Shown one piece after another: positions 44,887-55,527 of a DNA stretch of 64,000 nucleotides (within the stretch, counting starts at the first letter, position 1; the number at the start of each line of letters is the position of its first letter). The DNA is taken from NCBI RefSeq assembly GCF_001577835.2, contig NC_029542.1, positions 210,582 through 274,581 of the forward strand, written 5' to 3'. The notes beneath the pieces are model-generated. The model made no database searches and was not told the DNA's origin. It saw nothing but the letters and a program-made list of their open reading frames with translations. Made by a program: the position numbers and the translations under genes. This DNA is from Coturnix japonica (Eukaryota; Chordata; Aves; Galliformes; Phasianidae).

Positions 44887-45189
44887 ATGTCTTGCTACAC
44901 CCAGTGTGTGCCATGCCGGCCCTGTGGCCCAACTCCTCTGGCCAGCAGCTGCAATGAGCCCTGTGTCAGGCAGTGCCAGAACTCCACCATTGTCATTGAG
45001 CCCTCTCCTGTGGTGGTGACCCTGCCCGGACCCATCCTCAGCTCCTTCCCACAGAACACTGTTGTGGGATCCTCCACCTCTGCTGCTGTTGGCAGCATCC
45101 TCAGTTCTGAGGGAGTGCCTATCACCTCGGGGGGCTTTGACTTGTCTGGCTTTGGTAGCCGCTACTGTGGCAGAAGGTACCCGCCCTGA
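44887..45189 (+). CDS. Feather beta-keratin (corneous beta-protein)
   Basis: 100 residues, same N-terminus as the 6383 copy ([17 protein letters not shown]), core [20 protein letters not shown] at about 42-61, and the tail [13 protein letters not shown]. The Cys in GRRC is Tyr here, and the terminal codon is TGA rather than TGC, so this copy has two fewer C-terminal cysteines than the usual GRRCLPC. The acceptor CTAG is at 44,864-44,865; intron ~285 bp; ATTAAA at 45,484-45,489. A family-1 V segment lies 0.8 kb downstream, the closest pairing in the window. Confidence 0.93.
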   Translation: MSCYTQCVPCRPCGPTPLASSCNEPCVRQCQNSTIVIEPSPVVVTLPGPILSSFPQNTVVGSSTSAAVGSILSSEGVPITSGGFDLSGFGSRYCGRRYPP

Positions 45190-45969
45190 TTAAGCCACTG
45201 GCCATGCTGCTGGAGAAATTCTTCTTGAAATTGCGAACGTGATGCTGTATCAAGAAGGAATTTTCAAGACTGCTTTCAGAGTCCTTGACAGTCCTCAGCT
45301 ATTCTGGGGAATGCTGGCAGGAAGGGGCAATTCTAGGCTTTCTGAAAACAAGGCTCATGTCTCTTCCAATCCCTTCCACATTATTTTCTTCTTCCTTCTC
45401 TCCACCCACGCCCCTCTCCCCCTTTATTTTTTCTCCCTTCTGCTCCTGTGTGCTATGAAGCTCTGTACAAATCCATTTCCTCTATTAAAAATTCATTGAA
45501 TATTTCTGCATCTCATTTGAGCTTTTGATGTTACTTTCCAAAGTTAATTGCCTTCAGAATTGTTGTGGGAGTACAGCTTGGCTGCAGATGAGTACTAATA
45601 TCGACCCTTCTCCACCCAAAGAAGAACAGGAGGTTGTGACAGACTGCAGAGACTCGTCTTGAGCATTGTCCCTTGCAGCTGAAAAAGACAGATAGATGTT
45701 CTACCACAAGAGGCCCTGAATACTCTCAGTCTCATACTCTCAAAACAGTGCCACTGAGGAGATCACATGAAGGTGTCCGTGACATCAGAACATACACTCA
45801 ACACTCAAGAAGGTGTGCAGCTGGAAACCGTAACTCCGTGGGATGCCGAGCAGAGCGAGGGACTTGCTCAGCTCGTACGCAGCCGGGAGGGGAGAGGCGA
45901 ATAAGGCGGGAGGAGTGGCAGCGCCCCCTGCGGGTCCCGACGGCACTGTGCCCCCACCACGCCCAAAGC
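45190..45969. other. Keratin 3' UTR and spacer to V segment
   Basis: UTR to about 45,540 matches 6690-7050. The conserved V 3' flank CAGCGCCCCCTGCGGGTCCC is at 45,919-45,938. No coding region. Confidence 0.5.
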
Positions 45970-46008
45970 GGTTCGTGCCCGGCCGCAGCCTCGGCTTGGC
46001 TTCCCGTG
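45970..46008 (-). promoter_or_regulatory. 23-spacer recombination signal of V segment
   Basis: Minus strand: heptamer CACGGGA (46,008-46,002), 23-bp spacer, nonamer GCACGAACC (45,978-45,970). Confidence 0.72.
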
Positions 46009-46339
46009 GGTTCACGGCGCAGTAATACACCGCCGCGTCCGCGATCCGGGGCCGGGAGAGCCACAGGGAGCTGGAGCGGCGGTCTTCCGACACCGACAGC
46101 CGCCCCAGCGGGTCCGGCACCTCCTTGGAGCCTTTAAAAGCGCTGACGAGGAATGCGGGGCTTTGACCCGGGAGCTGACGATACCACTGGATGTTGTCTT
46201 CGCCCTGTATACTGGGATGTAAGCAGGTGACGCTGATACCGGTGCCCTCGAGTGTCTCTGCAGTAGGCTCCTGCTGCACCTGAGCTCTGCTGACAGCTAC
46301 TGCTGAGAAGAAAAGAAGATGCAATCTCAGAACATCCAT
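46009..46339 (-). CDS. T-cell receptor alpha/delta V segment, family 1
   Basis: Continuous frame from ATG 46,339: MDVLRLHLLFFSAVAVSRA, then AQVQQEPTAETLEG, Cys (SVTCLHP), IQWYRQLPGQS, FKGSKEVPDPLGR and IADAAVYYCAV. V-set landmarks complete. The upstream leader exon of the family is present (ATG 46,632) but reads into TGA at codon 8, so only the continuous leader works. The most divergent readable family-1 member (SVTCLHP, SLWLSRPRI). Recombination signal present, so possibly functional. Confidence 0.82.
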
Positions 46340-46439
46340 TGCTCCAACCAAAAATATCACATCCCAGAAGCAAAAGCAGCTGAGGAGAAAAGACTGTGAA
46401 GGATGCACCAGTGGGGGAAGGGATATCTATAGTCAGGAA

Positions 46440-47130
46440 CGTGGGGAGGAAGGGAGGACGGAGGGATCGGTGGGCTGAATTCGCTGGAAACAACCGGGCT
46501 GAATGCAGCCGAGAGAAGGGCAGGAGGTCGGAAAGAAGTGGGGCGGAAAAAGGCGAGCTCGGCCCCGGCCCCAGCGGCGGCAGCCCCGCGTACCCAGGAG
46601 TACCGCGGTCAGCCCCGCCCGTACAGCCGCATCCCGCAGCTCTGCTCCGCCCTACTCCTCCCTGTCTCCTCTGGCGTCACTCGAGGTTGCTCCGGGCTGC
46701 GAGTGCTGTGCACCCGTGCTCGGGTAGCGGGGTTTGGGCTCTTAGTGTACTGCAGAGGAACCCCTGCACGGCCGAGTAGGAGACGAGCTGAGGGACAGCT
46801 GCGAAAGCTCCTGCAATATAGAAGAAACCACCTTCCCGCCTGCAGTGTCCCCTGCGGGAGGGGCAGGAGAGAATACGGACGGGACGGGAATGGTCAGGGA
46901 GCGCGAAGTGGCCGAGGCCGGTTACCCCCACTGTGCCAGGCGCCGCCGCAGATCCCGAAACCCGGCAGCGGAAACGGGTCGTGCGCTGCTGCCCGGAAAC
47001 GCGGCAACCTGAGATCTCCCCGAGCCCCGGGTCCCGCAGGCTGCTGCTGCCCATGGTCCTGATATCGCTGCTCGAGGAGACCGAGAAAGGCCGGCAAAGG
47101 CGCCGGGACGGCGGCTGGAAATGTAGAGCA
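46440..47130. promoter_or_regulatory. GC-rich conserved block 5' of V segment
   Basis: Holds the stop-bearing leader exon (about 46,593-46,632) and, further 5', the conserved core with GATATCGCTGCTCGAGGAGA and AGAAAGGCCGGC shared with 24,840. CpG-rich, probably promoter. Confidence 0.45.
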
Positions 47131-48500
47131 TCAGGATTTGAATGCGTAGAAGAGTCTGAGAGGGAGCCTGGAGGCACAGTTACAGATTCCCTGACAGGAT
47201 CAACCGGATCCAAAACTAAGCCCGCATCACAGAGATATCCACACTATAAAATCTCTTTGAGGGAGGATTCAGACAATCCATCCCTATTCCAGCTGCACGT
47301 GCTGAACTCCACATCTCCCTGAGTATTGGCTGTACATCCGGGTGTTAATGGGGATAAAAACTGTGCCTGCCAAATCTGGTTGGGGTACAAGACCTGCATG
47401 TGTTCCATTAGAGAATTGTGGACCCCTCTTCTAGTAGCAGCACACAGCACATGGCAGGGACATCTTCAGCCCCAGTCTGACTCCACCATTTGGCAACAAG
47501 CCACTCATGCCACTCTCCCCAGTGACTGGTAATTTGTCCATCCAGTGTGCACAAGACTGAGTGAGATGGTTTTGCACCTTGAAACATGCAGTCACACCTT
47601 CAGCCAGTCCACTCTTCAGCACAATGCCTTTCTTGACCCAGTATTCCTCAAGATAAGAGAATCCACAGGTTCCCTGTGCCTTGACTTTCTTGCTGTTTTC
47701 CACCTCAGAACCTGCAGTCACACCTTCAGATAGGCCAGTCCTGGTCCTTTTTATTTTTTGTTGAAAAAACCATAGTGTCCACAGATCATCTCATCACCTG
47801 TGAAATGCAGGTTATCAGGGAATCATGGCATACCCTGAGGTAGAATAGGTAAACAGACAAAAGTCTGTGACTCCAACACATTTCTCCACACAGGCTTAAG
47901 GAAAGGTAAACCACAGTCGTCTTGAGTCTTGTCTCCTTTGTAACACATTGTCTTGTGTCTATTTCAAGAAATCTACTAAAAAATGTGATCCATGATGTGA
48001 TGGAAGCTCAAGAGGAGAAGGCCTTCTGGTGAGTGAAAGGAGAGGGAGCAAGGAGAACTATGAATCTGATGCCGTGTCAAAAACAACCATAAGAAGCAGA
48101 GCACTTTGGACAATAAGGAAGGAACCATGAAATTCCTCCCCCAAAGGCCAGAATAAGAACACACCCAGTATCACAGGACAAGTGCATGTTGACATTACTG
48201 CTGTATTTCAGTATAGTGTGTATGTCGATCAAGGGCAACACTGAGAAAACTAGACATTCAGTGATACTCAGATGACTGCGTTTCACCTGGAAACAGAAGT
48301 GTTTCTTCTGTTGACAGGGAAATTCTCCACTTTTGGGAACAATACTATACCAGATCTCAAGAACATGAACTAAGGAAGATATACACTGGGGTCCTTTGTT
48401 GCCTTTCACTTCCCACAGTGACAAAGGTGAGGCCATTCCCATCAAGATTTGGAGACACATGGAAAAGGAAATGAAAACAAGACCACATGTCAACTGGTGT
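47131..48500. other. Duplicated V 5' flank and spacer
   Basis: 47,135-47,570 matches 24,911-25,230. 47,880-48,500 matches 42,700-43,320. No gene. Confidence 0.45.
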
Positions 48501-50228
48501 GGTCTGTTTAAGCCTAGAAGAATCTATTTGGTCACCTATGTCCTGCTGTCCTTTGCCGTAGTTCTAAGATTTGCAGTGTCACTGCTGTTTTGTTTGAAGC
48601 CATTATCCTGAGACCAAGTGTCACTATATCCCTCCTCCTGGTCTCTCTAGGTATTCCCTTCTCTCCCAGTCGGTGCATCCTCTGACAAACAGCCCTCTGA
48701 ATATAAGGATTACTTCATCTCAAAAGACCCAGCAGATTCCCATAGAAAATTCTTTCAACCTGAGTCAGGAGATGGGATGACCTTACAGAAGAAGGTGGGT
48801 GCTGGGAGATGCTAGGGGGCACCAGGGAAAGACTAGATCTAGGCGGCAGGCACTAATCAGTTAAACACAAACATTGCAGACATCTCTAGATTAGTTCAGA
48901 CTTTGAGGTATGCAGGCTGTGCCAGCATATGATGCCAGTGCACAGAGGGAACACTGTGGGTGTTGGGGCCTGCTGGACTCGTGCACGGGGTCAGACTAAT
49001 TCTGCAGAAGCACATATCATGTGTGCATACGCAAAAACACACCCGTGCCTGCACACAAGTGTTACATAAATGTCCTGAAAAAGAAAAAAATAAAAAAAAT
49101 AAAAAAAAAAAATTCAAGCAATGCAGGCACAGAAACAGAAGCTCATGCACACTTCAGGTACAAGTGTGCACTCAACACCAATGCAATGCACATGCTCACA
49201 TGTGGCTGGGTAGGCTCATGCTGAGTAAATGGAAAGCTGACTGAGGAGACGCTGGGGGCCTCTCTGGCAGGGCAAGGCTGCAGTGCTCTGAGCAGGACAG
49301 GGCTCCAGATGAGATGACAGCACAATTTGCAGATGTGCAGGGACAGGGCAGTGGGTTGAGGAAGAGAACTGAAACCCAGCAACCATCTACATTGGTATCG
49401 AAACTCATGTGACCATTAGATCAAGTTGGGATAGAGAAAAAGAGGATGAAAAGGCAAATGTGCATGCATGGTAGCCCCAGCCAGCATCACTTGCCTGAGC
49501 TTGATCCAGATCTCAGCACTTGAGCTGAGTTCTCTTCCATCATTGACTCATTCCTGTCCCAGAAGTACCGGGGCCTCTCAATTTCAGCACTCAGAAGAAG
49601 CCTCCATGAGGGAATGGGTGTGGCATACGCCAGGAAATGAACAAGCAGCATTAGGGGAAGCAGCCACACAGCTCATGTCATTGTCTATTTTCCATTCATC
49701 ACAAGCACCTTAGAAAACTGTCACATCCATAAAGGCTATGCCTGGGCCTGGGGCAGTGCAGGGTCTACATTCTTTAATGTAGCCTGATTCCTTCACCCTC
49801 TAATCAACATGTCTCACCTCTTTCTTCTGGGTAGCCACATGAGTCTGAAGCCCTTCTCCCACATGCTTTCTGATCATGACTGGATTGGGCTTGGCTGGGG
49901 TGGATTTTCCACTAAGAGAAAGACAGCAGCCCTGTTGCATCTGGCCAGCCATTTTATATAATCACTGGATAAAGTGAAGTGCATCTTTTGCTCCCCTGTG
50001 TAGTTTTACAGGGTGACAAACAGCTTCCTTTTGATGAAAGGTGCACTTCAAAGAGTCCTTCTTTGGGGATTGGGCGGGGCGGATACCTGGAAATGAATAG
50101 GAAGCAGCACAGGAAATCAAATCAGAGCCCATATGATGAGAAGGGATGGCTTGTATTCCAGGTTAGCATTTCAGAAAATTAGTGCCTGTATCAAGGCTGT
50201 CTCTTAGCCTGAAGCAATAGAGAACCAG
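48501..50228. other. Spacer with A-rich run, then keratin promoter
   Basis: 48,640-49,260 matches 27,480-27,720 and 43,520-43,760, with an A-rich run at 49,078-49,113. 49,370-49,830 matches 3170-3660. From 50,050 the keratin promoter begins (AGCCCATATGATGAGAAGGG). No gene. Confidence 0.5.
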
Positions 50229-50292
50229 AATAAAAGGCAGCCGAGATTCCAGCTTTTCCATCCTCTTCTCTTGCCTCTTTGTTGGGAAGCAG
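50229..50292 (+). promoter_or_regulatory. Keratin TATA-like box and untranslated exon 1
   Basis: AATAAAAGG at 50,229-50,237 replaces the TATAAAAGG of the sister genes, a T-to-A change in the first base. Exon 1 ends at donor GCAG|GTAAGTG (GT 50,293-50,294). Confidence 0.8.
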
Positions 50293-50657
50293 GTAAGTGT
50301 GAAGCCCTCTGTTGTACTCTTGAAAAGTGAGATTTTGATTCAATAGAAAAGTTAACAGATAGTGATAGTAAGTAGTGGTAGTGGAGACATAGAAGGGATA
50401 ATGTCTGCGGAGCGTATTCACAACTCAGATTACATGGCTTCAGATTCATATTGTCAATGAGAGCCTCCCTGGGCCACACTGTTCTGTGTAGGGCCCTGGC
50501 ATAATGAAGGGATGAGGCACCCTGTCACAGCTTTCACGTCCATCCATAGTAGTTGCCTTGGTTCCTTTGTGAGATGCTACCCAGGCCATCTGTCACATAT
50601 CCTTGTGATTTACTTCCTTGTATTTCTCTCTCCCAGGTGTACCACCAGCCCTGAGAC

Positions 50658-50963
50658 ATGTCCTGCTACACCCAGTGTGTGCCATGCCGGCCCTGTGGCC
50701 CAACTCCTCTGGCCAGCAGCTGCAATGAGCCCTGTGTCAGGCAGTGCCAGAACTCCAATGTTGTCGTTGAGCCCTCTCCTGTGGTGGTGACCCTGCCCGG
50801 ACCCATCCTCAGCTCCTTCCCACAGAACACCGTCGTGGGATCCTCCACCTCCGCTGCTGTTGGCAGCATCCTCAGTTCTGAGGGTGTGCCCATCACCTCG
50901 GGGGGCTTTGACTTGTCTGGCTTCGGCAGCCGCTACTGTGGCAGAAGGTACCCGCCCTGCTAA
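50658..50963 (+). CDS. Feather beta-keratin (corneous beta-protein)
   Basis: 101 residues. N-terminus as at 6383, then [19 protein letters not shown] in place of [19 protein letters not shown], the same core, and the tail [14 protein letters not shown]. Here the final Cys is present (TGC TAA, 50,958-50,963). Acceptor CCCAG at 50,635-50,636; intron ~344 bp; ATTAAA at 51,354-51,359. It is the near twin of the gene at 55,225. The unit holding it and the V segment at 52,067 appears to be tandemly duplicated (about 50.0-54.3 kb and 54.6-58.3 kb). Confidence 0.93.
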   Translation: MSCYTQCVPCRPCGPTPLASSCNEPCVRQCQNSNVVVEPSPVVVTLPGPILSSFPQNTVVGSSTSAAVGSILSSEGVPITSGGFDLSGFGSRYCGRRYPPC

Positions 50964-52025
50964 ATTCGCTGGCCGTGGTTCTGGAGAAATTCGTCCTTAT
51001 ACCCTGAACGTGGTGCTCTATCAAGAAGGAATCTTGTAGTCACTGCTTACAGAATACCTGACCATCCTCATCTACTCTAAGATATGCTGAGTGGAAGGGG
51101 TAACCCTGGGATTTCTGACAACGTGCTTCATGTCTCACCTTCCATTCCTCATTTCACCTTCCTAACACTTTCTCCACTTTTTCTCCAATCCTTTTGTCCT
51201 ATGATCCCCTGAGATTTGAGGTTCCTCAGAACTAGTCCATAATCTTCTAGATAATAAGTCACATTCCCTGCATGAACTCAAACAAGGGATCGTGTGAATC
51301 CTGTTCTGCAGAGCCTCTGCTCAAAGAGATCTCATTTTCCTTTTGAAACATTCATTAAAGATTTCTGCATCTTAGTTTGAGTCTTTGATATTATTTCCCT
51401 CCCTGTGTGGCCTCCAGATCTGCCCAGAGAGAATGGCTTTACTCCTGGTGGGTACAGGATGAATGTTTATGTAGATCCTTCTCCATTCCCATTAGAATGA
51501 GAGGGGGTGACAGACTGCAGGGGCCGTGTCTATAGCACTGTCACTTGCAGATGAAGAAAATAATACTGGCAATGTCAGAGGAAGCAGCATTTGGCCTTTG
51601 ACTATAATGTTTATGCCTACAACTACCAACACAGATTCTACAGAGAGAACACAACCTCTGCAGTGCTCACGGGAAATGTGTGGAAGGCCATGGCAACAAG
51701 CAACCCTGCAGGCTCTTAGGAACAGGGCTCCTCCTGCTCTCGTATGTCCTGCACTGGGGAAGGACAAGAGAGTAGGAGATGGAATAGAACGGTGTGGATG
51801 TCTCTCCTGATGCCAAGCACAGCTTGAAAACAGTTTTCCGTCCTGCCACCTCAAACGTAACTCTGTCTGACGACATTGGCTCCCAGCAGATGTCAGCTAT
51901 GGGGGCGTGTTCATTACTCTCGAGAAGAACAGGAGGGTGCCGCCGGTCTGGATGAAGTTTGACGGCTCTTACAGGCAGCGCCCCTGCGGTCCAGACGGCC
52001 ACTGTGCCCCCACTCACGCCCAAAG
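50964..52025. other. Keratin 3' UTR and spacer to V segment
   Basis: Matched by 55,528-56,594, which is the noisy copy. 51,500-51,960 is the V 3' flank. No coding region. Confidence 0.5.
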
Positions 52026-52410
52026 CGTTCATGCCCGGCCCGCAGACACCGTCTCTTCTCCCCGTGGCAAACAACGCGCAGTAATACACCGCCGCGGTCC
52101 CAAGCCTGGGCCGGCGAGCCAGAGGCGCTGGAGCGCGGTCTTCCGACACCGACAGCAGCCCCTCCGGGTCCGGCACCTCTTTGGAGCCTTTAAGAGTGCT
52201 GACGAGGAATGCAGGGCTTTGCCCGGGAGCTGACGTACCGAGTGGATGTACTCGTAGGTCTGTATGTTGTGGTTGTGAGCAGGTGATGTTGATGCGTTGC
52301 CCTCGGTGGTCTCTGCGAGCTCCCTGCTGCACCTGAGCTCTGCTCAAGCCACTGCAGAGAGAAAAGAAGGCAGTAAAACTCAGAAACCAATCTTTACTCC
52401 TACACGACAT
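52026..52410 (-). pseudogene. TCR V segment, family 1, scrambled
   Basis: Heptamer CACGGGG (52,066-52,060) and nonamer GCATGAACG-like (52,034-52,026) flank a V exon (about 52,067-52,354) with AQVQQ, NITCSQP, the strand LKGSKEVPDPEG and TAAVYYCAL visible in different frames. One-base losses occur about every 40 bp. The continuous leader (FFSLCSGLSRA-like) is also damaged. Could be a good gene under poor sequence. Confidence 0.75.
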
Positions 52411-53344
52411 TTCAAATGCAGGAGTAAGAGAGTGTCACACGAGGTCGTAAAGATGCCGGACGGCCAGTAAAGGACGCCGGCCTCAGGGCCAGGCAGCCCT
52501 CCGCCCGCGCGCCAGCGGCAGTTTCACGGCACATCAGGAGACTGAGACCAAGCCCTCACAAGCCCCCCCGCGCACCCCGCCGCCCCGCCGCTCCGCCGCC
52601 GCTCCGCTCTAACACCGCGCCAGCTCCGGCTGTGCTCGGCCCCTCGGCAAGCCTCCTCCCCGCCACCGCTGCCAGCTCCGCCCCGGGGCTGTCTTTCGGA
52701 TGGCATCCCAGAGGGATTCTTCTCCAAAACACGTCCGTTGAGAAAGGGTTGAATGGCAGTAACATTTGGAATGGAGTAATTCTTAGTTCCCCTTCTGAGT
52801 CCTTCTAGAATGTTTTTTGATTCATTTTTTTTTTTTTTTTTTGTCCAGGCTATGACTTCTGTCCCTCCACACGCAATGACTCCTGAAGACATGACATAGA
52901 GGCTGGCATATCAATGGACAGCACCCTATCAAACACCCTTGGATGCATCCCACCTAATCTCAAGGGCTCACGTATGTCACACTGGTTAAGTTCTGCCATT
53001 TGGTTTTTCTTTTTTTTCTTTATACGAAGTGCTTCTTCACTTCGTTGAGCTTCTGTGAAAAGCTCAGGGGGTGTTGGTCTGTCTACCCAAGAACTAATCA
53101 TGAAAATGGGTGAAAATTCAGCCATGCATTTTATTAAACATTTACTTCACACATTTCTGACAATTCTTGTGATCCAATGGAAATACAGCCTCCTTAGCTT
53201 CCTTTTTGCTGCCACAGTGGACGTAAAGATACTTTTCTCACTATTCTTCCCAGGCAAGTTTTCATGTCAGGCAGGCCAGTGGTGTTCTTGCCTGTATCTC
53301 TGCATGGGCAGCAATGTCTCAGGGTTGCTCACAGCTCTACTTCC
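52411..53344. other. V 5' GC-rich region and spacer
   Basis: GC-rich to about 52,690 (CCAGCTCCGCCCCGGGGCTG conserved). A T run lies at 52,827-52,843. The rest matches 8700-9060. No gene. Confidence 0.45.
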
Positions 53345-53430
53345 CCTTTTCAAATTGAGAAATCTCCAGAATTCCTGATGTCCAGCCATATTGCTAATCC
53401 AGCATTTGTTGGGGTGGTTAAAGCCACCAC
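53345..53430 (-). mobile_element. CR1 LINE scrap, endonuclease part of ORF2
   Basis: Minus-strand translation GFNHPNKCWISNMAGHQEFW matches CR1 ORF2 and the longer piece at 9233-9640. Confidence 0.65.
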
Positions 53431-54099
53431 TGTTTGGAAGACTCACATGCAAGAGTTGTAAGGGATTTTACACTAATATGCAGACAAGTCCTTCTGCTGC
53501 ACTGGAGTTGCCATTCCTTAGCAAGGAAATCGAACAGCTAAGACTTCAGCAAATTGCAGAATCCACCATGAATGGGAAGTGTCTCTTTTAAGACTCACAC
53601 ACCTTTTCTTCTTCCTACAGTCATAATGCTCCAGTATAGCTTCTTCTGAGGAGCCCCCTCAATTGTTCTAATATTTTCTCTGAGGGTCAAGAGGGCTGTG
53701 TCGCTTCTGAATCTTCACGTGTGCAACTAAATCTAGAGCATTTTCCTTCTTCCAGTATATCACCATCTTCCAGCCTCAATCATCCTGACTACCTTAATCT
53801 ATGGTGTGTTTACCATGGCCAACACATGCTGTGCCTTCCTTTCATTGTGTTGTTTAGTCTCTGGTCTTAGACTGGGGACACCCTTGAAGTGCAGCTGAGC
53901 AACTGAGTAGCACAGACTCACAGAACCTGAAGGGTTCTAGATGTGCTGGCTGACACTGGGCTAAACAAGAGTCAACATTGTGCCCTGGCAGCCAAGAGGT
54001 CCAAAAGAATTTTTGTATGTACTAAGCACTACATAGCCAACTGATCAAAAAAGTTTATTCACTCACCTTTGTTTGTCTTGGTGTGCTCACCTGGAATGT
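53431..54099. other. Module spacer, no gene recognised
   Basis: Matches 9640-10,290 throughout. Confidence 0.45.
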
Positions 54100-54335
54100 A
54101 TTTTCCAGTTCTGGGCTCCAAAACATAGCAAGTTTGTTAAGGTGTTTAAATCGGCCAGAGGAGGGCAGCAGAGCTGATAGGGTGGCTGGAAGGCATATCC
54201 TTTGAGGAGAGTTTGAGGACATTTGTGTCGTAAAGCTTTGAGGTGGCCTCATCACTCCCTACAACGTCCCGAAGAGTGAAAGCAGAGAGGGAGGTGCCAG
54301 ACTCTTCTCCCTGTTATCTGGTGACAGGACATGTG
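54100..54335 (+). mobile_element. CR1 LINE 3' fragment, cut at a lone N
   Basis: Matches 10,300-10,545 (GGCCAGAGGAGGGCAGCAGAG) and stops at the single N at 54,336. In the other modules the CR1 and its nested repeat continue for another ~600 bp. Confidence 0.75.
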
Positions 54336-54336
54336 N
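54336..54336. other. Lone N at a probable assembly join
   Basis: The sequence switches here from one module position to unrelated text. Confidence 0.8.
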
Positions 54337-54412
54337 GATAGAGAGGGATTCTTAATCAGTGATAGTAAGAACAGGACAACATGTACTGTCTTTCAAGTAA
54401 GACCAAGTAGAA

Positions 54413-54545
54413 TTAGGTGAGATATTAGGAAGACGTTCTTTCCTATGAGGATGGTGAGGCACTGGAACAGGTTGCCCAGAGATGTTGTTGATTCCACATC
54501 CGGGAAAGTGTTCACGGCCAGGATGGGTGGGACTGCAAGACATCT
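54413..54545 (+). mobile_element. CR1 LINE, 3' end fragment
   Basis: Reads GAGATATTAGGAAGACGTTC, then GGTGAGGCACTGGAACAGG, TTGCCCAGAGATG and CACGGCCAGGATGGGTGGG, CR1 3' consensus order. It differs from the CR1 before the N, so it is a separate copy. Confidence 0.8.
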
Positions 54546-54789
54546 GAGTCACCTGTCTCACAAATGCAATCCTGCAGTACAAATCTTTGGACATTTCATA
54601 ACAGAATTTCAAAGAATCCTTCATAAGAGAATGGGCAGGGCAAAAAATCTGGAAATGAATACGTAGCACCGAGGGAAATCAAAACACAGCCCACATAATG
54701 AGAAAGGGTGGCATATATTCAGGTTAGCTTGTCAGAAAATTATTGCCTGTAGCAAGGGTGTCTCAGGGCCTGCAGCAATAAAGGACCAG

Positions 54790-54855
54790 TATAAAAGACA
54801 TCCCAGATTCCATCTCCCTTTTCCTCTTCGCTACCTCCATCTTGTTGGGAACCTG
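54790..54855 (+). promoter_or_regulatory. Keratin TATA box and untranslated exon 1
   Basis: TATAAAAG at 54,790-54,797; donor CCTG|GTAAGTG (GT 54,856-54,857). The promoter above it (54,600-54,790) matches 50,040-50,230. Confidence 0.85.
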
Positions 54856-55224
54856 GTAAGTGCAAAGTCCTCCATCCATCTTACTCTTGAGAAGTGAGAT
54901 TTTGCCTCAATAGAAATGTTACCAGATAGTATTGCTCTATCCTGTGGGAGAGCATAGAAGGGATAATGTCTGTGCAGAGTGTATTTGTGACACAGCTTAC
55001 ATGGCTATATATTTATATATTCAGAGAGAATCTCCATGGGTCACACTGCTCCATGTAGTGCTCTGTCACAAGGAAGAGATGTGAGCTTTTGTTACAGCCT
55101 CCACCTGCATCCTTAGTGGCTGCCTTGGCTGTTTTGTAAGAGGCTACTCAGGCTGTCCCTAACATATCCTTGTGATTTACTTCCTTGTATTTCTCTCTCC
55201 CAGGTGTACCTCCAGCCCTGAGAC

Positions 55225-55527
55225 ATGTCCTGCTACACCCAGTGTGTGCCATGCAGGCCCTGTGGCCCAACTCCTCTGGCCAGCAGCTGCAACGAGCCCT
55301 GTGTCAGGCAGTGTCAGAGTTCCAATGTTGTCTTTGAGCCCTCTCCTGTGGTGGTGACCCTGCCTGGACCCATCCTCAGCTCCTTCCCACAGAACACCGT
55401 CGCGGGATCCTCCACCTCTGCTGCTGTTGGTAGCATTCTCAGTTTGATGGGTGTGCCCATCTACTCGGGGGCTTTGTCTTGTCTGGCTCGGCAGCCGCTA
55501 CATGTGGCAGAAGTATCCGCCTGCTAA
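55225..55527 (+). CDS. Feather beta-keratin, last third garbled (K9)
   Basis: Residues 1 to about 73 match the 50,658 gene ([13 protein letters not shown]..., core [16 protein letters not shown]). From about base 55,440 the sequence has gains and losses of single bases, so the tail reads [18 protein letters not shown]... instead of [21 protein letters not shown]. The frame happens to return to the normal stop TAA (55,525-55,527), leaving a 100-residue open frame. The 3' UTR beyond carries the same kind of noise against 50,964 onward, while everything upstream is clean. I think the gene is probably intact in the animal. Acceptor CCCAG at 55,202-55,203; ATTAAA at 55,923-55,928. Confidence 0.8.
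   Translation: MSCYTQCVPCRPCGPTPLASSCNEPCVRQCQSSNVVFEPSPVVVTLPGPILSSFPQNTVAGSSTSAAVGSILSLMGVPIYSGALSCLARQPLHVAEVSAC

Noticed and set aside
45944-45950. Perfect heptamer CACAGTG (minus strand) beyond the V end, also at 7653-7659
   Set aside because: No nonamer lies 12 or 23 bp further on. The imperfect heptamer nearer the V has a good nonamer at exactly 23 bp and the right position after YYC.
46933-47322. 129-codon + strand open frame resembling 24,591-24,908
   Set aside because: The shared peptide comes from duplicated GC-rich DNA; the frames diverge after the conserved core and no start, splice site or domain supports a gene.
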